64,000 bases of DNA from Isoetes taiwanensis (Eukaryota; Streptophyta; Lycopodiopsida; Isoetales; Isoetaceae): NCBI GenBank assembly GCA_021234155.1, contig JAJEKV010000001.1, forward strand, positions 28,165,768 to 28,229,767, given 5' to 3'. Position numbers and translations under genes: made by a program. Under the pieces are notes generated by a model. That model made no database searches, was not told where the DNA came from, and saw only the letters and a program-made list of their open reading frames with translations. Shown here piece after piece: positions 12,515 through 23,735 of the stretch (position 1 is the first letter of the stretch; each line of letters opens with the position of its first letter).

Positions 12515-13030
12515 CAAGGGTTGGTGGTCCTCGTGCCAAGTGTTGATGTTGCAGTGATTCTCTTTTCATGGTTGGTGGTCTTTTTCTCGGCATGCCTTGT
12601 GGTCAAGTCTCTTTCATTCGGGGTGTAGTGTTTCCCCTTTTGATCTAAGCATATATGTTTAGTATTTTATTGTTGTTAATCTTGGCTTTTGCTACAATGG
12701 TGGCGGTCTTTTTGCCAAGTATACGTTTTGTTATTCTAGTGGCTTTCTTTTCTGGAGTGATTATTCATATTTGGCATGCCTTTTCTCTCGTTGAGGGTTG
12801 TAGTAATGTTGTGGTGGTCCTTGTGCCAAAGAGATAGTGGCCTTTATGCTTGTTATTGTTTTGGTCTAGAGTTCTCCTACGATGGTTGGTGGTCCTCGTG
12901 CCAAGTATAGGTATTGGTGTCGTAGTGGCCCTCCTTTCCTGAGCCCTCATGCTATGAGTGTTGCTCCTTGTGGCATAGGTTTGGTGGCACTCATGCCTGG
13001 AATAGGGCCCTCATGCCCAGTGGATGTTGG
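12515..13030. repeat. About 180-bp-period diverged tandem array
   Basis: The phrase GGTGGTCCTCGTGCCAAGT or close variants occurs near 12523, 12701 (GGCGGTCTTTTTGCCAAGT) and 12888, about 180 bp apart, each followed by further GTGGYC...GCATGCCT phrases. About three diverged units. Short open frames across it are not credible genes. Confidence 0.6.
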
Positions 13031-13219
13031 ATTGGTGGTTCGGATTGGTGGTTTTTGCAGGTTATAGATCGAGGTTTGTTGGCTTGGATGCACTTATTCC
13101 TCACCCTGATTTCTCTAGGAGTGGCCTCTTGTGCAAGGTTGGGGTCGTCGTTGCCTATGATGGAGTTGAAGCTGTACAAATCCTCATTATAACTTTGTTA
13201 TCAATTTTGTCTAATGGTA

Positions 13220-13960
13220 GCTGATTATTCTTGTACACCTGGAAAGGTTATTGTGTACACCTAAAAAGGCCGGTGGGCATGAGGGTTTTTTTTGGAAGTG
13301 TCTTAAGAATATGTTGTATCTTTTTATTTGGAAATAAAGAGGAGGGCTCCTATGGCTCAGCATGGTTGTTTGGTGTTGTCGGTTTCTGTTGAGTGCAACT
13401 AGGCTCTAGAATTATTTTTTATCTCAAAATTTATGATTTTTTATAGCCCATTCAATTGTGTTAAGGATATGGTCTATGGTTTCAAGATCTATGTTACATC
13501 CATATCAAATCCCCCTGGAACCCCTTGTTATTGTGCTATATATTCTTTCTAAATGAGGTGTATCCTGGACTACCAGAGTCGTCGGATCCATCGATCCTAC
13601 AGCCCAGACCATATTTTGGATCCTTTGGACATCTCTCGTTTCGTTTATGGTCATTTACGATCGGGGGCTCCTATGATTTTGAAGTATGAAATACTTGTTC
13701 ATCTAAGGTTTTCTTTGGAATATCGAGCCTCTATCACGGCTTAGCCTAAGGGTTTAGAACATGACATCTGAGGGCTCGAACCTCTACCAAATTTATTTTC
13801 ATACCAATACATGAAACCATCAGAATCATTCTTATTTGATCTTCTCAAATAGCCTATAGAAGAGACTTTATTGCAACTCACGCCTCAATTTTTATAGAGG
13901 GTTATTGTGAGCATGGTATGATTGACCAGCCCCTCTAAGGATGTTTGTATACCTATGTGT
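13220..13960. other. Repeat mosaic, no gene
   Basis: Contains the 13358-13412 and 13650-13800 copies of dispersed modules seen at 12174 and 4916. The open frame at 13553 is short and without domain. Confidence 0.5.
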
Positions 13961-13969
13961 TGTTATTAT

Positions 13970-14210
13970 CAATGCCCCAAGCCTTTTCAACGGAAGGCAT
14001 TTGCCTTTAAATAAATATCGAGAATCTCTTTGAGTAATACCTTGGCTAATTTAACTATTGTTGCTTTGATAAGGGAGTTCTTCATCCCATTGATGTCTTG
14101 CCTTGCCAATAAATTGCCCTTATCTAGACTCCCATGCTAGTCTACCAAGATTACGTGTAAAACCACACCCCAAGCTACCGTATTCATATCAAGTCGATCC
14201 TTTAAAAGGC
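13970..14210 (-). mobile_element. Diverged internal LTR fragment
   Basis: Aligns with 1035-1265 of LTR copy 1 (shared GCCCCAAGCCTTTT, ATTTAACTATTGTTGCTTTG, CCCATTGATGTCTT and AGACTCCCATGCTA), clearly more diverged than copies 1 and 2 are from each other. It lies on the far side of the gag region of copy 2, so it may be the remains of the opposite LTR or an older solo fragment. Confidence 0.65.
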
Positions 14211-14479
14211 GGTTGATCTCAAGCGTATCCATAAACTACAAGTTGAGCATCACATTAATTTGTTTTATTTGAGCAACAACTCAATTTGTTTCAAATTAAG
14301 GCTATAATAAATTGTGATTATACAAATAACACCAATTATTCATTACAATAATCAATTATTGTGCCTTAGGATTGAATAAGGCACTGGAAAGATTGTATTG
14401 ATAAAATCGACAAGGATCCAAAGTTCTTAGGAATTATTTATTAATTGTCTCAAATGATGGGTAGAGTTTATGAGGAAAT

Positions 14480-14695
14480 CAATGTTTTCTTTGAGGTACC
14501 AATCGCAACCAAAAGCACTAACTTCTGCTCATAAAAAAATATTTCTTGAGGTACCAACCTCGGCTAGAAAGCACCAACCGATCAAAATTTTAGACACCAA
14601 TCTAAAACTTTCTGTTGAGACAGCAACCTCAAACCAGTAGCACCAACTGTTGCTCATAATTTTAGACATCAATCTAAAATTTTCCATATCATCAT
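14480..14695. repeat. Minisatellite, units of about 60-80 bp
   Basis: Alternating phrases GAGGTACCAAYC, AGCACCAACY and TTTAGACAYCAATCTAAAA recur three to four times. The last phrase is itself a short inverted repeat (TTTTAGA facing TCTAAAA). The rest of 14210-14990 is AT-rich with nothing recognised. Confidence 0.65.
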
Positions 14696-14989
14696 TTAAA
14701 TTATTATGGCATCAACAATAATATTGTGCACATACTAATGGCACAAACTTCCATTCAAAGGAAACAATATAATCAATAATATAACATATCTAAAGATTCC
14801 ATCACAATCCTTAAACAAATTGCTTCTTACCAGACAAGTGGTAGCCATTTGCAATTTGCTCCTTTCTTCCTCTATATGTGCTATATGTGCTGCTTTCTTT
14901 TCAGCTTTAATCTTCTCGAACTTCAGAAGTTTCTAGTTCTACTTCCTATATATGCACGTTGTGCATTTGGGATTTTCCTTCAATGCTTT

Positions 14990-15598
14990 TTCTAAGCTGT
15001 GAAGATTATGGTATTGTTACAACCTTATTCTCAAGACAATACCTTTGTAATGATTTCCACCACAACAGATTTTTGGAAGATTCTACCTCCACTTCTTTTC
15101 TCTTTTTTCGCTTTCCTTCATTAGCATCGGTTGCACTGGAGTATGATTGTTATTGCATAATTTCTCTTCGCCTTTGGATTAATTTGGAAGCTGAGGCATA
15201 ACTTATGGCATCTCTTAAGTCCGTTGGTCTTGAATAGCTTCTTACTTTATCGAAAATATCCAAACGTAAACCGTTAATATATTTGTCAGTTTTTATGCGT
15301 CCCTCCAAGTGATTGAACTTCAATGATGAAATCATTTACAGTTTCCTTCTCGTGTTGCTAGATATAATCCCATTCTTACTGGAAGTAATCTGGAGGCAAG
15401 TGATTCAAACTCCTTCATAAAATCTGTGTAGATGTTAATTACTTGATCCAATCGCTTTCTTCCTTGCCACCATAGCTGCATGGTTCTTTTTAAATATATG
15501 TCTATGGTGCCTAAATTTTCTTCTTCCGTTGCCTCAAGAATGACTTTTAAGTGCTCATGAATCCGATAACCTATGTGGACTTTGCAGGGTAACCTCAA
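14990..15598 (-). pseudogene. Retrotransposon gag with probable zinc knuckle
   Basis: Minus-strand pieces read in the order of a Ty3-type gag. First comes MQLWWQGRKRLDQVINIYTD and FESLASRLLPVRMGLY (15332-15598), then the typical KYINGLRLDIFDKVRS and LRDAISYASASKLIQRRR (15150-15335). Farther on (about 15070-15110) is ICCGGNHYK, a damaged CCHC zinc knuckle. This is the capsid domain that packages element RNA. There is a stop or frame change between the pieces. No protease, RT or integrase follows before 14210, so the element is gag-only here. The copy at 1-235 is the same segment, cut by the window edge. Confidence 0.7.
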
Positions 15599-17376
15599 AA
15601 AAAAGGCACGTCTAACTTTTCCAACGAGAGCTATGTTTGGACTTCTTGCTTAGTAGAACTTCTTCTTCTCTTAGGTTGCGGCAAAATTATTAGTGCAGGT
15701 TTTGCAGGCCATAGAGGAAGTACGTTGTTTTGTACATGCTCTTGATTTGAAGCTGGATTATTTAGTGCTACAGGAGTTCTCATATTCAGCATTTCTTCGC
15801 TCATCTATCCTAGTGCAGCTGCAAGTTGCTCCAATTTTCTAATTGTCTCATCCCGAGATTTTGGCATAGGAATATCCATCTGATTGGTGACTGTATAAGC
15901 CAAGGTGGTTGCTTTCAAAAATCTCGCATCTGTTGTCCTGAATTGAATGCCATAGACTCGCAATGGTGCGGACTTAAGCTTGGCTCGATCTGGATTGTTA
16001 CGAAGTTACAATAGTAACATGTATTAATCTATCTTCTCTCACCAATTACTAAATAAGATTCGGATCTTGATAAGAAGTAAGGTAGTTCAACGCTCAACCG
16101 GATCTTTCGAGACTAGGCACAGCAATTTAGACAAGGGAATCTACAACAATTTCAATCTCTCAATTCACGAGATAATTGGCCGGCAAAACTCGGCCTATCG
16201 ATTCGCCAATTTTCGCAGTTAGCAGAAATTGAAAAACTTCGTCTCAGTACTTGTCATCCAAGAACTATTGTAGCTGGTCTGATTCAACTCCAAGTATTTG
16301 TCGTTCTGGTTCTTCTAATGTTGACTGCTATCCACCCTTATATATTCCACATAATAACCTTATTCTCCTTTTACATAAGCTTTTGCTAAATTCTGCCCCA
16401 AGCCTTTTGAATGGAAAGGTGCCTTTTGAATAAATATCTGAATCTCTTTGATTAATATCTTTTCTAATTTAACTATTGTTGCTTTGCTACGGGATTTCTT
16501 TTATCCCATTGATGTCTTTCCTTACCAATAAATTATCCTTACCTAGACTCCCATGCTAATCCACCAAGACTAGTCTGATATCACACCTCCAAGCTACCAT
16601 ATTCATATCAATCCATCTCATGCTGCGGTTCGGATTGGTAATCCTTCGTCATTAGTGACACGAGCATTCCTCAAGGACACTGGCAGCAATCTCTTCATTG
16701 TTTTCCTTGAAAAATTAGAAAGATGGAATTCTTTATCTCGATGAGCTGTCACCAGTATTCTTACTGTTGCCTAGCCATAGTATGGTATTTTCCATCTCCT
16801 TTGGGGTAGTCTGACATTGTATCTATGGTAAGCTACCACACTTACTTTCATTTTCTAAACAAAATTGTATGCTACTATTGTGATGAATGACAAGCTTATC
16901 TATCAATCTCTTGGTTTTGTTTATTCCTCGCAATTTCCTCACCGAGTATACAATTTTTGCAACACAAAAATATTTCAGGCATCTGCTCTTCTTCTTCTTC
17001 TTTCATGAAGGACATTATATTATGACCGATGGGACCCATGGCTTTGGCTTAGTAGGGATCAACAATATATATTGAATTGTGACTAGGACGATTGATTTGC
17101 TTAGACAATATGTATACACTATGTTTTTGGTCTCATTTATTTTTTTAGTCTCATTTTTGCACATACTTGGTATAATCTAAAAAGTTGCAGAGTTGCCCCA
17201 AATTTCCAACAGTTTTGGCAGTACAATTGGCTATGGATGCTATTCTAGACTTGCCCAGAATTATACGATATGTGCATGCTTGTATTTAGGGTCGTACATT
17301 AGTATTTTCGTTCTAGGAAAAGCTTGGATAGGACAAATTTCAAGGACATTTTTTTTTGTATAGTTCTATTATGAGC
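15364..17376 (-). mobile_element. Ty3-type LTR retroelement, copy 2 (LTR and gag leader)
   Basis: Collinear with bases 1-2016. The LTR part is about 15996-17376 if it starts at TGTTACGAAG. Differences from copy 1 concentrate at CTG/CAG sites: for example GCTCGATCTGG here against GCTCTGATACCG there, both apparently damaged versions of GCTCTGATACCA. The right flank (GCTAGCAGCATGG) is unrelated to that of copy 1. Confidence 0.8.
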
Positions 17377-17962
17377 TAGCAGCATGGCCGATTTTGATGG
17401 AGACAACCCTGGGAAGAGCCGTGAAGGTGTCTCATGGAATTGCTACTCTTGGGCCGGAGGCAATTACATCAGGCCTAGAATCAGTTGAAGCTTATCATTG
17501 AAGTCTCTTGATTAGGTATGATCCTGCTTGCTTGGAGTTTGCCAAAATTGGCCTGGATTTGTTCCTACCACTTGGAAAGTGGTCGACGTCCCTTTTGGAT
17601 TTATCAATGTTGGGGCCAACTGCGGTTGGCCTTTTTTTCCAACCTTTTCCAACTGCAGTTGGAAAAGGACAAAATCAACCACAGTTGGCATCTTGCCAAA
17701 ATGGAAAAAAAATTATTTTTTTGTCTCAAAATGGTGGGTGAGATTTTCTTTGCATCTTCCAAACATACAAATCCGATTTGTGTGTTTGGAGGTGGCTGAA
17801 ATCTGTTGTGTGCTCTTGGAGCTAGTTGAAAACCAGCATTGGATCATCTTAGGGTTTAGGAACTACCTGATTGCTCTTGGTGTTGGATTCTTGGAGCTAT
17901 ACCAAGGCCTTTGCCTAACATTAAAATATTTTTAGTTTGTTACTTGATTTTTTTGTCTGTTT
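17377..17962. other. No gene recognised; contains a perfect 26-nt palindrome
   Basis: Overlapping open frames at 17508-17935 have no domain. Bases 17643-17668 form a perfect inverted repeat centred on CTGCAG (half-site CCTTTTCCAACTG), with related CCAACTGCGGTTGG just upstream at about 17618. Confidence 0.6.
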
Positions 17963-18352
17963 ATGCTTAGAAATATTTGTAATAAAGATCATATACCATC
18001 TAGTATTAACATCATTAATCTCGGCCCTCTTGATCAAGAAGTGTTAGAGGACTCTAAGATATTCATGCCTTTGGCCCCTCCAACTTCACTTGTCTATGCT
18101 TCAATTTTAGCAGGGATACATCCTTTGAATCAAACCCATAATTGCCAAAGCATAATTGAAGCTGGTGAATACTTTAACCTTGATGGATTGTATGGCAGAT
18201 TAAGTGCTTTTGTTTCGCAACTAGAAGAAGTGCTTGATAACATTAATGCATATATTGATCTGTGGCTAATGGTTATGGATCCTGAAAATTTTAGGTCGAG
18301 AACAAATCAAGCTCGGTTTTGCTATGAGCAGGGTCGGGGCATTGATGACTAG
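17963..18352 (+). CDS. Hypothetical protein, 129 codons
   Basis: An open frame with a reasonable start and coding-like composition: FMPLAPPTSLVYASILAGIH, then a polar helical stretch YGRLSAFVSQLEEVLDNINA. It ends at TGA 18350. I do not recognise the family. No signal peptide or zinc motif is visible. It may be the last exon of a longer gene or a transposon remnant; the preceding 580 bp offers no partner exon. Neighbours are an LTR copy to the left and a TGTGCTC minisatellite to the right. Confidence 0.3.
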   Translation: MLRNICNKDHIPSSINIINLGPLDQEVLEDSKIFMPLAPPTSLVYASILAGIHPLNQTHNCQSIIEAGEYFNLDGLYGRLSAFVSQLEEVLDNINAYIDLWLMVMDPENFRSRTNQARFCYEQGRGIDD

Positions 18353-18554
18353 GCATCAAAAAGGATATGTGCTATGGAAAAACTATATGAACAGTCATTT
18401 GCATTAAGCTGCATTGGTTTTGAGATTTATTCTGTTTCATTGTGTTTTGTTTTAGGTTTTAGTGTGCTCCCTTCTAGAGCTATGCACTGGTCGTATGTTG
18501 TGAGAATGGTGCCGAGGTAATGACGACACCCTTTTGTTTTGGTTTTTTTTTTTT

Positions 18555-18660
18555 TGGGGTGTGCTCCCATGTTCTTGTGCTATATGCTCTTGAGCTCCTT
18601 GTGCTCTTTGTGCTCTTGTGTGCTTCTTGTGCTCTTTGTACTCTTGCGTGCTATATATCA
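18555..18660. repeat. TGTGCTCTTG minisatellite
   Basis: Irregular repetition of TGTGCTCTT/TGAGCTCCT units of 10-14 bp over about 100 bp. Confidence 0.75.
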
Positions 18661-20139
18661 CTTGAGACATCAGAGCTTCTTTAGATCTTCATGGGACACA
18701 ATCTCTTGTTTAAGGAGAGATTTCAAATGGCATTCAATTCTGACTCCATTAGTGTTCAATCGACAAGAAGCGTCAAAAAAGAAAAGAAGAGGTGATTATT
18801 TTCCTAATTCGAGAAGAGAGACAATGATGTCGCATAAAATTCAAAATAACTGGCGCTCATTATTTCGTACTCTCACAATCTCCGCTTCTCTATGCACCAC
18901 CCAATTATACCACAAAGAGGGTACAAAAATATGGCGTCAGAATACGTGTTTTTGATACATCAATATGTAGCATAATAACAGGAGGTTTTCTTTGTGTTTT
19001 TGTACGCTTTTCACAAAGGTTTTCCTAAGATTTCATGGCGTATTCGAATGGATGTACTAATGCGTACATCTAGAGTGCACCATTTCTTAGTCGTTGATTT
19101 AGTTTTTTTTTTTTCAATGGTCCAACATCCAAGGGCTCACAACAAAAGCCCTCTTTTTATTTTATGGATAGCATTTTAGGGCACGAAACAGGGCTTGCAA
19201 ATCTGCAACAACAGGGATTAGTAAGATAAGATTACAGGCTGTAAATATGCTAGCTACCATTTAAAGGCCCAGAGATAGAAGCTGAGCTATGCCTCTATTT
19301 GCTTGTGCTACCGGATCGTGGATAAATCAACTTCTTAAACTGGTCTCTATAGCTAGCGTTCTCTATGTTCTAAAAGATATTGCAGGGCAGTTCCAGAGGA
19401 GAGCAGAGGCTTTCCGGTTTTGTCGCGGCTCTGAGCTCTGAGATAATTCATGGGAGCTGGTTCATCGGTGCTTGGTTCCTCGGTGGAGCCTGTGGTTTTA
19501 GGCCTCTCCGGTTTTTTCTTAGATGGTAGCTTCTTGGGGTTCAGGCAAAGCAGATCGTTGGTTTTTATGTTACCACCTCCATAGCTCTGATATTATTCGT
19601 TAATGGTTGGTTACGTTGATGTAAAGCTACACAGGCAACAAGCGTAATGAAAAGGGTCTGCTACAAAGGTGGAGAGAGCCCGTTCTCAGGAAAAAAGTGC
19701 TTTTCAGAATCAGAAGGATGGTAGGTAGGTTGTCCTAAACCTCGGCGTAGACCTCAGTCACCTCAAAAAATTGCCTTGGTACTTCAAAAGGCACCCAAGC
19801 ATTTGCAAACGGATCTTATAGCCCTGGTGCCGAAGCTTGTGGATTCATGAGAAACATCGATTAGCAGCTTATTCTTTGCTTGAACGGCTATAGAAGCCTG
19901 ATGCAGAGTCTGTATTGTGTTTACCGGGATGTTTATGGAAGCTAAAAGCGTTTAGCTTGTGCATAAGTTACCAGTCTTGAATCAGAGGTTATTGGGTGGA
20001 TTTTTTTTTTGAAAGATGGCAGAGGTTAATTTGAAGGTTATTATACATGCCCGCAAAGCTGGGCTCCAGGGATTAGCTGCCAAGGCTAATTGTACAGGAT
20101 GTGTAATTCTGGAGAAGGTATTCTTTTTTTCTTTATCAG
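18661..20139. other. Intergenic or intronic DNA, nothing recognised
   Basis: Only short open frames without domains. The right end may be intron of the unidentified gene that follows. Confidence 0.4.
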
Positions 20140-20142
20140 ATT

Positions 20143-20455
20143 ATGAGATTTTGGATGCATTGGTTGTTCGGGGCATTTGCTAAAGTTGCTAAGTTGAATG
20201 AGACAAGTTCGCACATAATCTTACCATCATGGTTTCAAATGGAAGTGCTGTTTATGGCTTTCCATTCGCTGCACACCTCTGGTAGATTAAGTTTGCTGAA
20301 AAGGATGGTGCCCCTGTTAGCATCTTCTAATGCAGATAAGCAAATCTCTGGCACACAAATAACTGTCTGGGCGTTCCATACTTGTCGGCTTATCTTGTCC
20401 TTGAAATATATGCTTCTGTATTTTGATGCAATTCCCAGGTGGCTGCTTGCTGACC
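20143..20455 (+). pseudogene. Internally deleted duplicate of the unidentified gene
   Basis: The start (ATTTTGGATGCATTGGTTGTTCGGGGCATTT) matches 20621-20651. The sequence then jumps straight to the equivalent of 20828 (GCTAAAGTTGCTAAGTTGAA) and follows the gene to about 21105, with several substitutions. So it is a tandem partial copy that lacks about 180 bp. It carries the same frame break after IYAS/SVF as the main copy. Confidence 0.75.
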
Positions 20456-20584
20456 CATGCACTTTTAATGAAGCAGGGAATGGATGTGAGTTCTTACGGA
20501 ACACGGGCTCATGTAAAACTTCCTGGTCCTTCAATTCGAGAGCCAAATGTGTACTCTTTTGGCACTCCATATCAGTTGGCTCTG

Positions 20585-21478
20585 ATTTACTGCAGCAGTT
20601 GCAGAAGCTTTCTTTTGAGATTTTGGATGCATTGGTTGTTCGGGGCATTTTCTCAGATAGTTTGGAGATCCACATATGTAACCAAATATTAAAGGGAGGT
20701 GAAATGCCGTATGGACTTTTGGAAAGCACTTTGGTACTCGTAGCAAAGATTTTAATAGATCGTTCCAACCATCAGATATCAAATGATCCGTTAGTATTTG
20801 ATCTCTGGAGAGGTTTCCTCAGTTCTCTAGCCAATAGATCTGCTAAAGTTGCTAAGTTGAATGAGACAAGTTCGCACATAATCTTACCATCATGGTTTCA
20901 AATGGAAGTGTTGTTTATGGCTTTCCATTCACTGGACACCTCTGGTAGATTAAGTTTGGTGGAAAGGGTGGTGTCCCTGTTAGCATCTTCTAATGCAGAT
21001 AAGCAAATCTCTGGCACACAAATAACTGTCTGGGCGTTCTCGGCTTATCTTGTTCTTGAAATATATGCTTCTGTATTTTGATGCAATTCCCAGGTGGTTG
21101 CTTGCTGATTTGGCAAAAGCACTAGGACTTGTAAAGATGTCCCATAAGATGCCTGTCGAGAGTTCATTTCTTTCATCTTCTGCTGCATTGGCATATAAGG
21201 TACTAGAGAAATCTCATGTCGTTGGACAACATGATGTTGATGAGCACATCTTTCAACAACTGTTGGATGTGAATTGCTCTATAAATACATCTGCAAATGG
21301 TGGTTTTCTGGGGACTGTTCACAGTTATCAGAAGTTGAGATTTGTTTTAAGGGATGTACTTGATGTATGGAGCAACAGGGCAATAAAGTCATTTGTGGAA
21401 CTTATTTGTGAGAGGTACATGCAAGGGAGCGTCACCTTGTGGAATCTGTCAAAACCACGTGCATCAATGGAAGGGGGT
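20585..21478 (+). pseudogene. Unidentified, probably all-helical host protein (main copy)
   Basis: Coding-like frames: LQQLQKLSFEILDALVVRGI, then YGLLESTLVLVAKILIDRSN, LWRGFLSSLANRS, LPSWFQMEVLFMAFHSLDTS, LVERVVSLLASSNADKQISG, TQITVWAFSAYLVLEIYA. After a +1 frame change at about 21075 it continues DAIPRWLLADLAKALGL, FLSSSAALAYKVLE, LRFVLRDVLDVWSNRAIKSF. The composition is that of a large helical-repeat (HEAT/ARM-like) plant protein. I cannot name it; RST1/focadhesin-like proteins would be a first comparison, as a guess. The left end (CAG before CAGTTGCAG, about 20595) could be a splice acceptor. Fragments recur at 24985 and 40117. Confidence 0.55.
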
Positions 21479-21482
21479 GATT

Positions 21483-21760
21483 TTTTACCCTTTTCCGTAT
21501 GTATACTAGGGGTCATAGGGGTTTTGGGATGTTCTTCTAGTTGTAAAACCATACGGAAAGGGGTCAAATTTGCCTATCAGAAACACGTATACTAGGGGTT
21601 TTTTGGCTACCCTACGCACGCAGGTGGCATATCCCTTATAAAGAAGGTGGATCCCCCGGGGGTACATGTTCTTGTTGTATTGGAGTATATTAGAGAGTGT
21701 CCCTGTTTTTATGCTAGAAATTCCCATTTGATCCCATCAAAACCCCTTATGCTAGTTTGT
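21483..21760. other. Small inverted-repeat element candidate
   Basis: ACCCTTTTCCGTATG (21488) faces CATACGGAAAGGGGT (21549), and GTATACTAGGGGT occurs twice (about 21502 and 21587). The block follows directly after the coding relic ends and looks like a MITE inserted there. No gene. Confidence 0.5.
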
Positions 21761-22000
21761 GTACACGTTTTCATTTGCATTGTTTTTATGATTTTTATAT
21801 TCTATAGGCCCTAAGCTTTTTGTTCTTCACAGATATAACAATATATAACAATAAACAATGATTATATGACTTTCTTTTTTGTTTAGATGCTAGATATTCA
21901 CTCAAGGGAGTTTGGACTGTGTATATGTTGTATTGTTATAAATTGCTTGTTTGTTTATTTGGTTTTGTTTTCTTTTGTTAGGGCCCGAAGGGCCAAAAAT
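21760..22000 (-). repeat. Inverted copy of the flank of foldback 1
   Basis: Reverse complement of 25935-26165 and 41067-41295 (shared GGGCCCGAAGGGCC, AACCAAATAAACAAATAAGC read on minus, and TTCTATAGGCCCTAAG). The foldback lies to its right here and to its left in copies A and B. The composite element is therefore in opposite orientation at the two loci. Confidence 0.8.
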
Positions 22001-22472
22001 TTTTTTTAGTATAACTACCAACACATAACTATCATTAACATTAATTAATACAAACCATTGCATTCCACGCTTAAAAATAAAATTCCCCCTTAAACCCCCT
22101 TTGGTCTGGGTGCATATTCACACGGGGGGTTACGTAGGGCAGCGAGAGCCCCAAAAACATATTTACAATACATGTACAAAATTAACACTATTAAGTACAT
22201 TCTCTCAAACCTTATAGTATTTTGCAAACCTTAATATACATTATACAAAAACTTGTACATGCATACCCCACAAACGAGGATCGCTATGTACGGTCCAGAT
22301 CTTGGAATAAAGGGAAAATATGCCCATCCAACAGCTCTCGTTGCCCGGAGTAACCCCCCGTGTGAATATGCACCCAAACCAAAGGGGGTTGAAGGGGGAA
22401 TTTTATTTTTAAGCGTGGAATGCAATAGTTTGTATTAATTAATGTTAATGATAGTTATGTGTTGATAGTTAT
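22001..22472. mobile_element. Foldback element 1, single-copy site
   Basis: Arms of about 150 bp in inverted orientation. The left arm starts TTAGTATAACTACCAACACA and contains TTCCACGCTTAAAAATAAAA and CCCCCTTTGG. The right arm carries the complements, ending ATGTGTTGATAGTTAT. A unique loop of about 130 bp lies between. Non-coding. The same element is at 25450-25934 and 40582-41069. Confidence 0.85.
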
Positions 22473-23150
22473 GAGTTGAGTTGAATCACATCATTGTGTG
22501 CAGTAGTCGAAAGATTTCTCCTTGCAAACCCTTCTTCAAGCAAATCTATATCTAAAAGGAAAGGAAAAAGAAAAGAACCAGAGAAATACGTCGAATACCA
22601 CCAGAAAAAGGAAGTGTAATATGGAAGTTAAAAGGAAGATATAGTCTACGAGCTAGACAAGGCGACATCAGAAAAAAAAAGCTTCATAAAAGGAGGGGGG
22701 AGGGAGGGAACACGAGTTCCAGCATGAGCAAAATATAGATTTGTATACATCCACTAAAACATTGTCGATCATCCTCTTTATATGTTACAAGACCCCTAAA
22801 AACAATCGGGATATATTATCATTTGAAGCGTTTCAAATTTTTTTGAGACCATTATATTGCATCATTTTATGGAGAATATCCTATATAAGGCACTCTGGTC
22901 GTTCCTTGCAAAAGAAGATGGGGTCAAACAGCCATGTTTTAATCCCATCAGGTCAAAGGAGATAGAAAATCTGATTCAATAGTTATCAACGGCATCAAAT
23001 TTCTTGCCTTCCAAATCAGACCAAAACCAAAGCTCAAAAGAATTGAACCCCTGTGTTTACTAGAAGCTTTACATATGAAGAAAATAGAGCAAAAGAAATA
23101 TACTTAACAACATTTTCATCTACGAAAACCTCATTTCCTATGTCCACAAC
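22473..23150. other. No gene recognised
   Basis: A/T-rich sequence with a purine-rich stretch near 22545-22710. No coding or repeat structure identified. Confidence 0.5.
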
Positions 23151-23154
23151 CAAT

Positions 23155-23735
23155 CTCTTTTGCGGCCATTCCAGATGCTCCAATCACACTGCATTAAGTG
23201 CGCGGATCCATTGCCTCTATCCGCACAGGTGCATACCATCTCCGAATTGAGACGACAAGATGGATTGGGGAGCCGCGTCAGGAGAGGCTTTGCCAATATT
23301 GCCAGGTTGGAGTTGTGGAAGACGAATGCCACACCCTTCAGAGTTGTCCAGCATATGAGGACATTCGGATATGCTATGCTGAGATGGTCCACCCTGGCCA
23401 GCCCCTGCATGAGATGCTGAGCATGAGCAAGGTTGGGATCATAACTTTAGGAGATCATGGATCGTCGAGATCAGCTCGTCCCTCGGGCGCTTACCTGATA
23501 CGTGTACATAAGTATCTCTCCCATGATATATGTATTTATATTTGTATTTGTACAGTTTGACAGCAAACCTATTCCTGCCACGGTTTTTCCCCCAAACAAC
23601 CCTTTGGGGCGGGAGGGGGTTTTTTAACCCGGACAATAATACTTGTACTGGGCCTCCTATTTGGGTCCCATAGACCAATTGGTCTCCGTGTTATTCTATT
23701 CTATTCTATTTTATTCTATCTCTGTGCAGATTCAT
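23155..23735 (+). mobile_element. LINE family 1, 3' fragment with TTCTA tail
   Basis: An open frame (from about 23198) gives RTGAYHLRIETTRWIGEPRQ, then RLCQYCQVGVVEDECHTLQS CPAYEDIR. This is the cysteine/histidine tail found after the RT in one group of non-LTR elements (C-x2-C, then H and C). The 3' UTR matches 4600-4710: a CCC..CCTTTGGGGCGGG segment, then GGGTCCCATAGACCAATTGG and TCTCCGTG. The tail is repeated TTCTA (23691-23720). Only the C-terminus and 3' end are present, as expected from incomplete reverse transcription. Confidence 0.85.
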
